A stretch of 64,000 bases of DNA from Pseudoroseicyclus_A sp041714655. GTDB lineage: Bacteria > Pseudomonadota > Alphaproteobacteria > Rhodobacterales > Rhodobacteraceae. The stretch spans positions 930,001 through 994,000 of the forward strand of contig NZ_CP168219.1 of assembly GCF_041714655.1 (NCBI RefSeq). The letters are read 5' to 3'. The translations under genes and the position numbers were made by a program. This document shows, piece after piece, positions 42,137 through 49,273 of the stretch (position 1 is its first letter; every line of letters starts with the position of its first letter). The notes beneath the pieces were generated by a model, which worked only from the letters and a program-made list of their open reading frames with translations, did no database searches and was not told the origin of the DNA.

Positions 42137-42862
42137 ATGAGACACAAGCTGGCACCGACCCTTTTCGGTTTCGCCCTGTCCTTCGGCTTCGTCCCTGCGG
42201 CACAGGCGCAGATGGTGCAGATCGCCATGTGCATGGAGGGCGGCTGTAGCTGCCATGTGCCGGGCACGACGCTGTCCGATGTCGAGATGATCCTCGGCGC
42301 GCCCAATCCTCCGGGAGCCGCCGACATGACCCTTGTGGTCTACGAGAACGAGTACAGCTGGCGGTCCCAAACGCCCGCGCAGATCGATGCGTCCTTCGGC
42401 GGGCCGGGATACTGTCCGATTCAACTGGAAGCGCCGCTCATTCCCGAAGATGGGCTCTGGCGCATGACCGCCGGGGCCACCGACGCATCGGCCTGCCCGT
42501 TGTTGTCGCTCTCCGGCCAGGCTGTGCCGGGCCAGATCAGCGGCGAGACGCGGCAGATCTCGTGGGGCGGCTGGTTCTCGCCGAGCAAGCTGATGTCCGA
42601 GGCCGAAGGGCATGTGAGCTGGACCCACGCGGGCGGTCATACCTGGCGCGGCGTTGTCGTCGACGAACGGGTCCCAGACGGGTCCGGCACCACCGGCGCC
42701 AGCGTCATCTGGACGGTGAACCTGGTGAGCCCGACAGAGATCACCGGTTCAAGCGTGTTCGAGTTCGCCGTACCCTCAGGCGCCGCCGACCCGGCAGCAG
42801 CGATGCTCCAGAACTTGCAGTGCCGGACGGTGACACCGTTCACGGCGAGAAAGGTCGGATGA
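42137..42862 (+). CDS. Secreted Cys-containing protein of unknown function
   Basis: The 241-residue protein starts with a signal peptide (TLFGFALSFGFVPAAQAQ), then a cysteine cluster, CMEGGCSCHVPG. Two further Cys lie in GYCPIQ and ACPLL and one near the C-terminus in LQCRTV, so disulfides in the periplasm are likely. The rest appears beta-rich. It begins four bases after the VWA gene stop and is last in the three-gene operon. No family is recognised. Confidence 0.78.
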   Translation: MRHKLAPTLFGFALSFGFVPAAQAQMVQIAMCMEGGCSCHVPGTTLSDVEMILGAPNPPGAADMTLVVYENEYSWRSQTPAQIDASFGGPGYCPIQLEAPLIPEDGLWRMTAGATDASACPLLSLSGQAVPGQISGETRQISWGGWFSPSKLMSEAEGHVSWTHAGGHTWRGVVVDERVPDGSGTTGASVIWTVNLVSPTEITGSSVFEFAVPSGAADPAAAMLQNLQCRTVTPFTARKVG

Positions 42863-42943
42863 AGAGACAGGAGGGCGCGTCATGTCAGTGGCGCGCGCGA
42901 GTGGGCTGCGGTTAGGCGAAGCCATTCCCCCCTTTGATTTCGC

Positions 42944-43072
42944 ATGAGCGGCCCACCTAGAAGCGTCCTCGCAGAGCTGGGGTTTGCGATTTCCCATGTG
43001 GTCCCGAAACCCCGCCTGATCGCCGATCCTTCCGCTGCTTTCGAGGGCTATGCGGGAGCGGCCGTGCTCTGA
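42944..43072 (+). CDS. Possible small ORF, 42 residues
   Basis: ATG at 42944 opens 42 codons (MSGPPRSVLAELGFAISHVV and on to YAGAAVL). Its TGA lies in the loop and arm of the hairpin at 43055. No ribosome-binding site stands out and no family is recognised. It may be a gene remnant. Confidence 0.22.
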   Translation: MSGPPRSVLAELGFAISHVVPKPRLIADPSAAFEGYAGAAVL

Positions 43073-43082
43073 CGGCCGCTCC
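43055..43082. terminator. Strong hairpin between convergent operons
   Basis: A perfect 11-bp stem, GGAGCGGCCGT / ACGGCCGCTCC, has a 6-base loop. It lies between the end of the VWA operon and the end of the dehydrogenase gene, so it can act on both strands. No T-run is present. Confidence 0.6.
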
Positions 43083-43164
43083 GGGAGGCCCGGAAGCGGC
43101 CTGTCAGGGCCGATCTTCCACGCACCCGCCCGAAACGCTCCGATGCCAGCAAAATCGCCGGAGA

Positions 43165-44097
43165 TCAGTCGCTTCCGAAGGGGTTGAACTCGACATCATC
43201 CTTCGGATCGTAGGGGATCTCCTCAGGCAGGCCGGCGAGGCGCCGCAGCGTGGGGAAGACGGCGCAGTAGTCCAGTCGGCCGTCGCCTTGCGACAGGACG
43301 ATCGAGTAGGTCTGAAGAGCGGCCGCCCCCATGGGCGCAGGGGTGTGCCGGTCCGCCGCGAGGCGCATCGCGAGGGCGAGGTCCTTGTGCGCCAGCTCGC
43401 TGGGGAAGCCGGGCTCGAGGTCGCCCTTGAGGACCTTGTTGGGGTAGGTGACCCCCATGTGTCCGATGCCCGCGATGGTGCCGCGCATGACGTCGAGCGC
43501 GAGGCGGAGGTCGAGGCCCGAGGCTTCGGCGAGGGTCAGCGCCTCTGCGGTCAGCGCGTTCAGCGAAACGCCCATGAAGTTGTTGATGATCTTGACCCGC
43601 GAGCCGTTGCCGAGCTCGCCGCAATCGATCGTCTTGTTGCCCATGCAGTCGAAGGCCGGGGCCGCGGCCGCCTGCGCATCCGCCGTCCCGCTGGCGAGGA
43701 TCAGGAGCGCACCGCGCTTGGCCTCGAGGGCCGAGCGCCCGACCGGCGCATCCAGCATCCGCATCTTCCCGTCCAGCCGCTTGGCCAGCGCCAGGGTCTC
43801 GTCCGGCAGGATCGTCGACATGTTGACCAGGATCGTGTCGGGGGCGGCCCCTTCGAGGATGCCGCCCGGGCCGAACACGGCCGTCTCCACATGCTCCGCG
43901 CGGGGCAGCATCGTGATGGTCAGGGCACTGCCTGTCGCGGCGTCCGCGGCGCTGGTGGCGGCGCGCCCGCCGGCCTCCGCCAGCGTGTCCAGCGCGGCCT
44001 GCGACAGGTCGAAGCCCGCCACATCGTGGCCGCCGCGCACGAGGTTGAGCGCCATGGGCAGGCCCATGGTGCCCAGTCCAACGAAACCGATCTTCAT
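43165..44097 (-). CDS. 3-hydroxyisobutyrate dehydrogenase family NAD(P)-dependent oxidoreductase, copy 1
   Basis: The 310-residue beta-hydroxyacid dehydrogenase has the Rossmann motif IGFVGLGTMGLPMALNL at the N-terminus. The substrate motif DAPVGRS takes the place of the usual D-x-P-V-S-G-G. Catalytic Lys is in GSRVKIINNFMG. It probably oxidises or reduces a short hydroxy acid. It shares an operon with the PcaC-like gene and differs from copy 2 at 48367 in the substrate loop (GRS versus SGG). Confidence 0.88.
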   Translation of the reverse strand: MKIGFVGLGTMGLPMALNLVRGGHDVAGFDLSQAALDTLAEAGGRAATSAADAATGSALTITMLPRAEHVETAVFGPGGILEGAAPDTILVNMSTILPDETLALAKRLDGKMRMLDAPVGRSALEAKRGALLILASGTADAQAAAAPAFDCMGNKTIDCGELGNGSRVKIINNFMGVSLNALTAEALTLAEASGLDLRLALDVMRGTIAGIGHMGVTYPNKVLKGDLEPGFPSELAHKDLALAMRLAADRHTPAPMGAAALQTYSIVLSQGDGRLDYCAVFPTLRRLAGLPEEIPYDPKDDVEFNPFGSD

Positions 44098-44117
44098 CTT
44101 CTTGTCCTTTGCTGGTC

Positions 44118-44519
44118 TCAGGCCTCGGCGTCGAGTTCCTTGAAGGTCTCGGTCACCGTCCGCATCGCATCGAGCGCGGCGGGCACGCCGCAGTAGATCG
44201 CGGCCTGAAGGACGACCTCGCCGATCTCGTCGCGCGTCACGCCGTTGTTGATGGCGCCGCGGATGTGCAGCTTGAGCTCGTGGGGGCGATCCAGCGCGAT
44301 GAGCATGGCCAGATTGAGCATCGACCGGTCGCGCCGCTCCAGGCCGGGCCGGGACCAGACCTCGCCCCAGCACCACTCGGTGACGAGCTTTTGCAGGGGT
44401 GCGGTGAAGTCCGTGGCCGCGTTCAGGGACTTCTCCACATAGGCGTCGCCGACGACCTCGCGCCTGATGGACACCCCCTTCTCGAACTGTTCACCACGGA
44501 ATTCTTTGTGGACGGCCAT
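44118..44519 (-). CDS. 4-carboxymuconolactone decarboxylase-like protein (PcaC type)
   Basis: The 133-residue all-helical CMD protein matches PcaC: DRSMLNLAMLIALDRPHELKLHIRGAINNGVTRDEIGEVVLQAAIYCGVPAALDAM. PcaC decarboxylates 4-carboxymuconolactone in the protocatechuate pathway. No other pca gene is nearby, so the true substrate may differ. It is the first gene of a two-gene unit facing the lactonase-like gene across the 13-bp box at 44582. Confidence 0.88.
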   Translation of the reverse strand: MAVHKEFRGEQFEKGVSIRREVVGDAYVEKSLNAATDFTAPLQKLVTEWCWGEVWSRPGLERRDRSMLNLAMLIALDRPHELKLHIRGAINNGVTRDEIGEVVLQAAIYCGVPAALDAMRTVTETFKELDAEA

Positions 44520-44581
44520 CTGATTTCCTCTTGGGCTGCTGTCTGACGAGAATACGAACGGCGGTCCGCCAAGGTCAAGGT

Positions 44582-44594
44582 TTGTATTATTGTA
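44582..44594. promoter_or_regulatory. TTGTATTATYGTA box, copy 1
   Basis: TTGTATTATTGTA stands out as AT-rich in a GC-rich region, between the divergent PcaC-like and lactonase-like genes. It can be read as a direct repeat, TTGTA-tta-TTGTA. Copies 2 and 3 lie in the other two divergent promoter regions of the cluster. The neighbouring FCD regulator (52634) is the likely reader. Confidence 0.72.
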
Positions 44595-44657
44595 CGACCG
44601 TCTTGTTTCGCCCCATCGCGCGCGATATGAGCGGCCAAAGGACCGGGAGCGTTGATC

Positions 44658-45479
44658 ATGGAGCCGTTCGAACTTTTCGCCCTTCGCTACGCACATAATG
44701 GCGGGCGCACGGGGGCCGACAACTTCGTCGGAGGCACCGATCTGCACGAAAGCAGCTCGCCGCTCGACTACTACATCTGGGTCGCGCGCCGGTCAGACCG
44801 CTGCTTCGTCATCGACACCGGTTTCCAGAAGGCCGCGGCAGAGGCGCGGGGCAGGGACCTGCTGCGCACGCCCGCCGAGGCCCTTGCCCTTCTGGGCATC
44901 GACGCCGGGCGGGTGGACGAGGTCCTCCTCAGCCACGCGCATTTCGATCATGCCGGCGGGCTGGGGGACTTCCCCGCCGCGCGCGTGCATGTGCAGGATG
45001 CCGAGATGGCCTATGCCACGGGCCGGTGCATGTGCCACGGCTTCCTGCAGCATCCCTTCGACGTCGAAGACGTGGTTCGCCTGGTGCGGCTGACCTATGC
45101 GGGGCGGGTCTGTCATCATGACGGCGACCGCGAGATCGTGCCGGGGCTGTCCGTTCACCGCATCGGCGGCCATTCCGCCGGGTTGCAGTCGGTCCGGGTC
45201 TGGACGAAGCGGGGCTGGGTCGTCGTCGCCTCCGACGCCGCCCACCTTTACGAGAATTTCCGCTCCGAGCGGGTCTTTCCGTTCGTCTACCGCGTGGACG
45301 AGCTTCTGGAGGGCTACCGCCGGATCCGGGCGCTGGCAGACAGCGACGATCACGTGGTGCCGGGCCATGATCCGCTCGTCATGCAGCTCTACCCCCCAGT
45401 CAGCCCCGAGCTGGAGGGCCTCGCCGTGCGGCTGGACGAGCCGCCCTCGGCGACGCCGCGCGGGGTGACGGTGCGATGA
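44658..45479 (+). CDS. Metallo-beta-lactamase fold hydrolase, N-acyl-homoserine-lactonase-like
   Basis: The 273-residue metallohydrolase has the metal motif H93-A-H95-F-D97-H98-A-G. Further ligands are in IGGHSAG, ASDAAHL and VPGHDP. The length and the LSHAHFDHAGGL context resemble the AttM/AiiB type of quorum-quenching lactonases. In Agrobacterium, attM sits in a gamma-butyrolactone catabolic operon with a dehydrogenase, so a catabolic lactonase is at least as likely here. Its stop overlaps the next start. Confidence 0.82.
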   Translation: MEPFELFALRYAHNGGRTGADNFVGGTDLHESSSPLDYYIWVARRSDRCFVIDTGFQKAAAEARGRDLLRTPAEALALLGIDAGRVDEVLLSHAHFDHAGGLGDFPAARVHVQDAEMAYATGRCMCHGFLQHPFDVEDVVRLVRLTYAGRVCHHDGDREIVPGLSVHRIGGHSAGLQSVRVWTKRGWVVVASDAAHLYENFRSERVFPFVYRVDELLEGYRRIRALADSDDHVVPGHDPLVMQLYPPVSPELEGLAVRLDEPPSATPRGVTVR

Positions 45480-46240
45480 GCGCGCATCTCGCCCTCGTCA
45501 CCGGCGCGGCGACCGGGATCGGGCTGGCCATCTGCGAGGCGCTCGCGCAGGCGGGCCATGCCGTCCTGATGACGGGCCTGCAGGACAGCGCGGAGGGGGA
45601 GGCCCTCGCCGCCGATATCGCGGGCAGGACCGGAGCGGATGTCACCTACCGCCAGGCGGACCTGCTGGACGAGGGGCAGATCGAGGCCCTCGTCGGCCCC
45701 CGCGTGCCCGACATCGTCGTCAACAACGCCGTCCTGCGCCATTTCGGGCCGGTTGAGGAGATGAACGGCACCGACTGGAACGCCGCCCTGGGGGTGAACC
45801 TGTCGGCCCCGTTTCACCTCGCGCGGCTCTGCGTGCCGCAGATGAAGCGGGCGGGCTGGGGCCGCATCGTCAACATCGCGTCGATCTACGCGACCAAGGG
45901 CGCGGCGGAGCGAATCGACTACGTCACGACCAAGGCCGGGCTCATCGGCATGACGCGGGCCCTGTCGCTGGAGCTCGCGCGGACCGGCGTGACCTGCAAC
46001 GCCGTCTCGCCCGGCACCGTCCTCTCCGAGCCAATCGCGGAGCGCATTGCCGCCGCGGCGCGCCGCGACGGGATGACGGAGGACGAGGCCGCCGCCGCCT
46101 ATCTGGAGACGCGCAATCCCAGTGGCCGGTTCATCGCGCTGGAGGCGGTGGGCGCGGCCGTCGCGTTCCTGTGCAGCGACGCGGCGGCGGATATCAACGG
46201 GGCCAATCTGCCGATCGACGGCGGCTGGTCCAACAGCTGA
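45476..46240 (+). CDS. Short-chain dehydrogenase/reductase, copy 1
   Basis: The 254-residue classical SDR has the cofactor motif TGAATGIG, the structural NNAV motif, catalytic Ser in NIASIYATKG and Tyr-x-x-x-Lys in YVTTK. The pattern ATGIGLAICEALAQAGH...YVTTKAGLIGMTRALSLELA resembles 3-hydroxybutyrate dehydrogenase. The Asp position after beta-strand 2 is not clear enough to decide NAD or NADP. It overlaps the lactonase-like gene by four bases. Confidence 0.9.
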   Translation: MSAHLALVTGAATGIGLAICEALAQAGHAVLMTGLQDSAEGEALAADIAGRTGADVTYRQADLLDEGQIEALVGPRVPDIVVNNAVLRHFGPVEEMNGTDWNAALGVNLSAPFHLARLCVPQMKRAGWGRIVNIASIYATKGAAERIDYVTTKAGLIGMTRALSLELARTGVTCNAVSPGTVLSEPIAERIAAAARRDGMTEDEAAAAYLETRNPSGRFIALEAVGAAVAFLCSDAAADINGANLPIDGGWSNS

Positions 46241-46256
46241 AGCCGGAGGGCGCGAC

Positions 46257-47045
46257 ATGAGACTGGAGGGCAGGACCTGCCTCGTCACGGGGGCGGCCGG
46301 CGGCATCGGCACCGCGCTCACGCATCGGTTCCTCGACGAGGGCGCGCGCGTCATCGCGACCGATCTCGACCCCGAGGCTCTGCGCGAGCATTACGCGGCG
46401 CGCGCTTCGGACGACCGGCTGCACCTCGCCGGCCTCGACATCACGAAGGCCGAGCAGATCGCCGCGCTGGTGGCGGAGCTCGAAGGCTCGGGCCGCGCGC
46501 CGGACGTGCTGATCAACAACGCCGCGGCGATCCGCATCGGTGCCCTCCTCGATGCCAAACCGGAGGATCTCGACCTCGTCTACGGCGTCAACATGCGCGG
46601 CACGATGCTCGTCACCCGGGCGGTCCTGCCGGGCATGATCGCGCGGGGCGGGGGCACGGTGCTCAACATGGCATCGCTGGCCGGGGTGCACGCGATGTAC
46701 GAGCGCTTCGCCTACGGGGCGTCCAAGGCGGCCATCGTCATGATGACCCGCTCCATCGCCGTCGATTACGTCGCCCGCGGCATCCGCGCGAACTGCATCT
46801 GCGCGGCCCGGGTCGCGACGCCCTTCGTGCGCAGCTATCTCGAGGAATACTACCCCGGCGAGGTCGAGGAGCGCTTCGACGCCCTGTCGCGCTACCAGCC
46901 CACGGGCCGGATGATCCAGGCCGACGAGGTGGCGCAGATGGCCGTCTACCTCTGCTCCGCCGAATCCGCGATGGTGAACGGCCAGAGCTTCGTGATGGAT
47001 GGCGGCGTCACGGCGGGGGACCGCGCCCCCGCCGCCCAGATCTAG
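46257..47045 (+). CDS. Short-chain dehydrogenase/reductase, copy 2
   Basis: The 262-residue classical SDR has TGAAGGIG, an acidic residue after strand 2 (VIATDLDPEAL) suggesting NAD, NNAA, Ser in NMASLAG and YGASK. A good ribosome-binding site (ccggaggg) is 7-14 bases ahead of the ATG at 46257. It is the third gene of the lactonase-SDR-SDR operon. Its stop overlaps the convergent PrpD gene by four bases. Confidence 0.9.
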   Translation: MRLEGRTCLVTGAAGGIGTALTHRFLDEGARVIATDLDPEALREHYAARASDDRLHLAGLDITKAEQIAALVAELEGSGRAPDVLINNAAAIRIGALLDAKPEDLDLVYGVNMRGTMLVTRAVLPGMIARGGGTVLNMASLAGVHAMYERFAYGASKAAIVMMTRSIAVDYVARGIRANCICAARVATPFVRSYLEEYYPGEVEERFDALSRYQPTGRMIQADEVAQMAVYLCSAESAMVNGQSFVMDGGVTAGDRAPAAQI

Positions 47046-48370
47046 TCGCGCAGGCGCACCGCCTCGAGAATGCGGCCGGCATCCTCCACCTCGTCCAGCC
47101 TCAGCACTAGGTCGGCCAGGGCATCGGCATCGACGCCGGGGCCGGCCAGCGTGGCCAGCTTCGCGCGCAGCCGATCCGTCGACAGGGGGCGCCCGGTGTC
47201 GCCCTCGGCGCGGGTGATCGTGCGGGTCTGGGCGCGGCCATCCGCGAAGGTCACCTCGACGCGGGCCGAGCCCAGCGGCATGGAGCTGTCGACCTCCACC
47301 CGGACCTTGCCGCGTAGCGCCGTGAGCGCCGGGTCCGCAACCGCCGCATCCGAGAAGTCGGCCAGGCCGGCGCTGACGCGGGCCAGCGCGGCCGCCACGG
47401 CGTGCTGCGCGCTGACCTGCGCCGTGCGGCCGCTCAGCGGGGCAGGGCGGTCGGCCCGCTCCGACAACAAAGACGGCCCCGCGACCGTGACGGATGCGAT
47501 GTCGTTCGCGCCATGGGGGCGCCCGCCCCCCAGCTCCAGCGCGGCCTCGATCACCGGGTTCAGCACCACGCCGCAGGGATAGGGCTTGTAGGTGTTGCGC
47601 AGGATCTCCCACCCGCCATCGGCGAGCGGCAGCGCGAGGGCCGGGTCGATCTCGTCGGTCGTCGCGCGCATGAAGCCGCGGGGCCCCTCGATCGGCGCGT
47701 CCGGTCCCTGCAAGCCGTCTTCGGCCATGAAGGCGGCGAGGAGGCCGCCGCGCGCCGCGCCGCCGACGCCCACGCTCTTGGCCATGTAGCCCAGCGTCTC
47801 GACCAGCCCCGAGGCCTGTGCCGAGGCCGCGCCGAAGGCATGGAGGACGCGCTCCGCCGGCAGCCCGAGGATCCGGGCCGCCGCCGCCGCCGCGCCGAAG
47901 ACGCCGCAGCTCGCCGTGATGTGCCAGCCGCGCCGGTAGTGTTCGGGCGTGACGGCATTGGCGATCCGGCACTCCACCTCCACCCCGATGGCGAAGGCGT
48001 CGAGGAAGGCGCGCCCGGTCACGGGCCGCATGGCGGCCAGCGACAGCAGCACCGGCAGCACCGGCGCCGTGGGATGCAGGATCGTCACCGGGTGGGTGTC
48101 GTCGAAATCGTGGACGTTGATCGCCATCGCGTTGAGGAAGGCCGCCGTCAGCGGCCCCGCCTCGCCCCGTGCGCCGATCAGCCCGACGCCGCCGCCCGGC
48201 TCCAGCCGGGCGAGGGTGCCGCGCGCGATGGTCACCGCCGCATCGGGCGCCCCGGCAAGGCCGGTGGCGAGGCCGTTCAGGATCGACCTGGCGGCCTCGG
48301 CCCGTGCCTCGGGCGGGACGGTGGCGGTGGCGGTGAACTCCGCCAGCGCGGCGGACACCGCCTGCGTCAT
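47042..48370 (-). CDS. MmgE/PrpD family protein
   Basis: The 442-residue protein is of the MmgE/PrpD family, which includes 2-methylcitrate dehydratase and cis-aconitate decarboxylase. Characteristic parts are the N-terminal helical domain with AFLNAMAINVHDFDDTH and HPTAPVLPVLLSLA, the GWHITASCGVFGAAAAAARILGL stretch, and WEILRNTYKPYPCGVVLNPVIEA. No prpB or prpC gene is near, so a role in the methylcitrate cycle is not supported. The substrate is probably a hydroxy acid of this cluster. Its start overlaps the dehydrogenase stop. Confidence 0.88.
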   Translation of the reverse strand: MTQAVSAALAEFTATATVPPEARAEAARSILNGLATGLAGAPDAAVTIARGTLARLEPGGGVGLIGARGEAGPLTAAFLNAMAINVHDFDDTHPVTILHPTAPVLPVLLSLAAMRPVTGRAFLDAFAIGVEVECRIANAVTPEHYRRGWHITASCGVFGAAAAAARILGLPAERVLHAFGAASAQASGLVETLGYMAKSVGVGGAARGGLLAAFMAEDGLQGPDAPIEGPRGFMRATTDEIDPALALPLADGGWEILRNTYKPYPCGVVLNPVIEAALELGGGRPHGANDIASVTVAGPSLLSERADRPAPLSGRTAQVSAQHAVAAALARVSAGLADFSDAAVADPALTALRGKVRVEVDSSMPLGSARVEVTFADGRAQTRTITRAEGDTGRPLSTDRLRAKLATLAGPGVDADALADLVLRLDEVEDAGRILEAVRLRD

Positions 48371-49254
48371 GCCGCGCGGTCCGGCGTCGCGGCCCGTTCG
48401 ATCGTCTTGAAGATCTCGGTCATGTCCGCGTTCGGCCCGAGCTGGGTCTGCGCCATGTTCAGCAGAAGCTTCGTCGCGTTGCCGAGCACCATCGGCACGC
48501 CGGCGGCTTCGCTCTCAGCAAGGCAGAGGCGGATGTCCTTGGCGGACAGTCCGAGCGCGAAGCCGAAATCGAAGGAGCGCGTCAGCACGTATTTCGGGAT
48601 CTTGTCCTCGCTGGCGTTCGACCGGCCGGAGCCCTTGTTGACGATGTTCATCAGCGTCTCGCCCGAGACGCCGCATTTCTCGGCGAGGACGATCCCCTCG
48701 GCGGCGATGGCGAGCGAGGTGACGGACATCAGGTTGTTGATCACCTTGATGAGCTGCGCCTGACCAGGCTCCTCGCCCACATGGGTGACGGAGCCGAAGC
48801 GCGACAGGATCGGCTCGACCTTGGCGAAGAGATCCGCGGGGCAGGCGGTCATCAGCGTCAGCGTGCCCTTTTCCGCGCCGCCGACGCCGCCGCTCACCGG
48901 CGAATCGACGAAGCCGATGCCGGCCTTGGCCAGCCCGGCGCCGACCCGCCGCGACACGGTCGGCCCGGTGGTGGACAGGTCCACGACGGCACTCGGACGG
49001 CCGGAAGCCGCGATGCCCTCCGCCCCCAGCGTCACCGCCTCCACCACGTCGGGCGTGGGCAGCGACATCAGCACGATGTCCGCCGCCGCGACGTCGGCGA
49101 TGGTATGGGCCGGCGTCGCGCCGTCCTTGGCGATGGCCGCGACCGCATCGGCATTGGGGTCGTAGGCCAGCACCTTGTGGCCCGCGTCGAGCAGGTGGCG
49201 AACCATGGGCGCGCCCATGCGGCCGATACCGATGAAGCCGATCTTGCTGGTCAT
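48367..49254 (-). CDS. 3-hydroxyisobutyrate dehydrogenase family NAD(P)-dependent oxidoreductase, copy 2
   Basis: The 295-residue beta-hydroxyacid dehydrogenase has the Rossmann motif IGFIGIGRMGAPMVRHLL. The intact family signature is DSPVSGGVGGAEKGTLTLM and the catalytic Lys is in QLIKVINNLMS. It belongs to the tartronate-semialdehyde reductase / HIBADH group. It lies between the TRAP permease and PrpD genes on one strand and is probably co-transcribed with both. Confidence 0.92.
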   Translation of the reverse strand: MTSKIGFIGIGRMGAPMVRHLLDAGHKVLAYDPNADAVAAIAKDGATPAHTIADVAAADIVLMSLPTPDVVEAVTLGAEGIAASGRPSAVVDLSTTGPTVSRRVGAGLAKAGIGFVDSPVSGGVGGAEKGTLTLMTACPADLFAKVEPILSRFGSVTHVGEEPGQAQLIKVINNLMSVTSLAIAAEGIVLAEKCGVSGETLMNIVNKGSGRSNASEDKIPKYVLTRSFDFGFALGLSAKDIRLCLAESEAAGVPMVLGNATKLLLNMAQTQLGPNADMTEIFKTIERAATPDRAA

Positions 49255-49273
49255 TTCGAGAGTCTCCGGAAGG

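Larger units (their letters stand above)
42863..43164. other. 302-base intergenic region
   Basis: The region lies between the VWA operon and the convergent dehydrogenase gene. It holds a strong hairpin at 43055-43082 and a possible 42-codon ORF at 42944-43072. Otherwise no gene is visible. Confidence 0.6.

Noticed and set aside
44658..45479. Quorum-sensing locus
   Set aside because: Only a lactonase-like gene is present. No luxI or luxR homolog was seen in the window.
47042..48370. prpD of the methylcitrate cycle
   Set aside because: No prpB, prpC or propionyl-CoA genes nearby. The family is broad, so only the family name is used.
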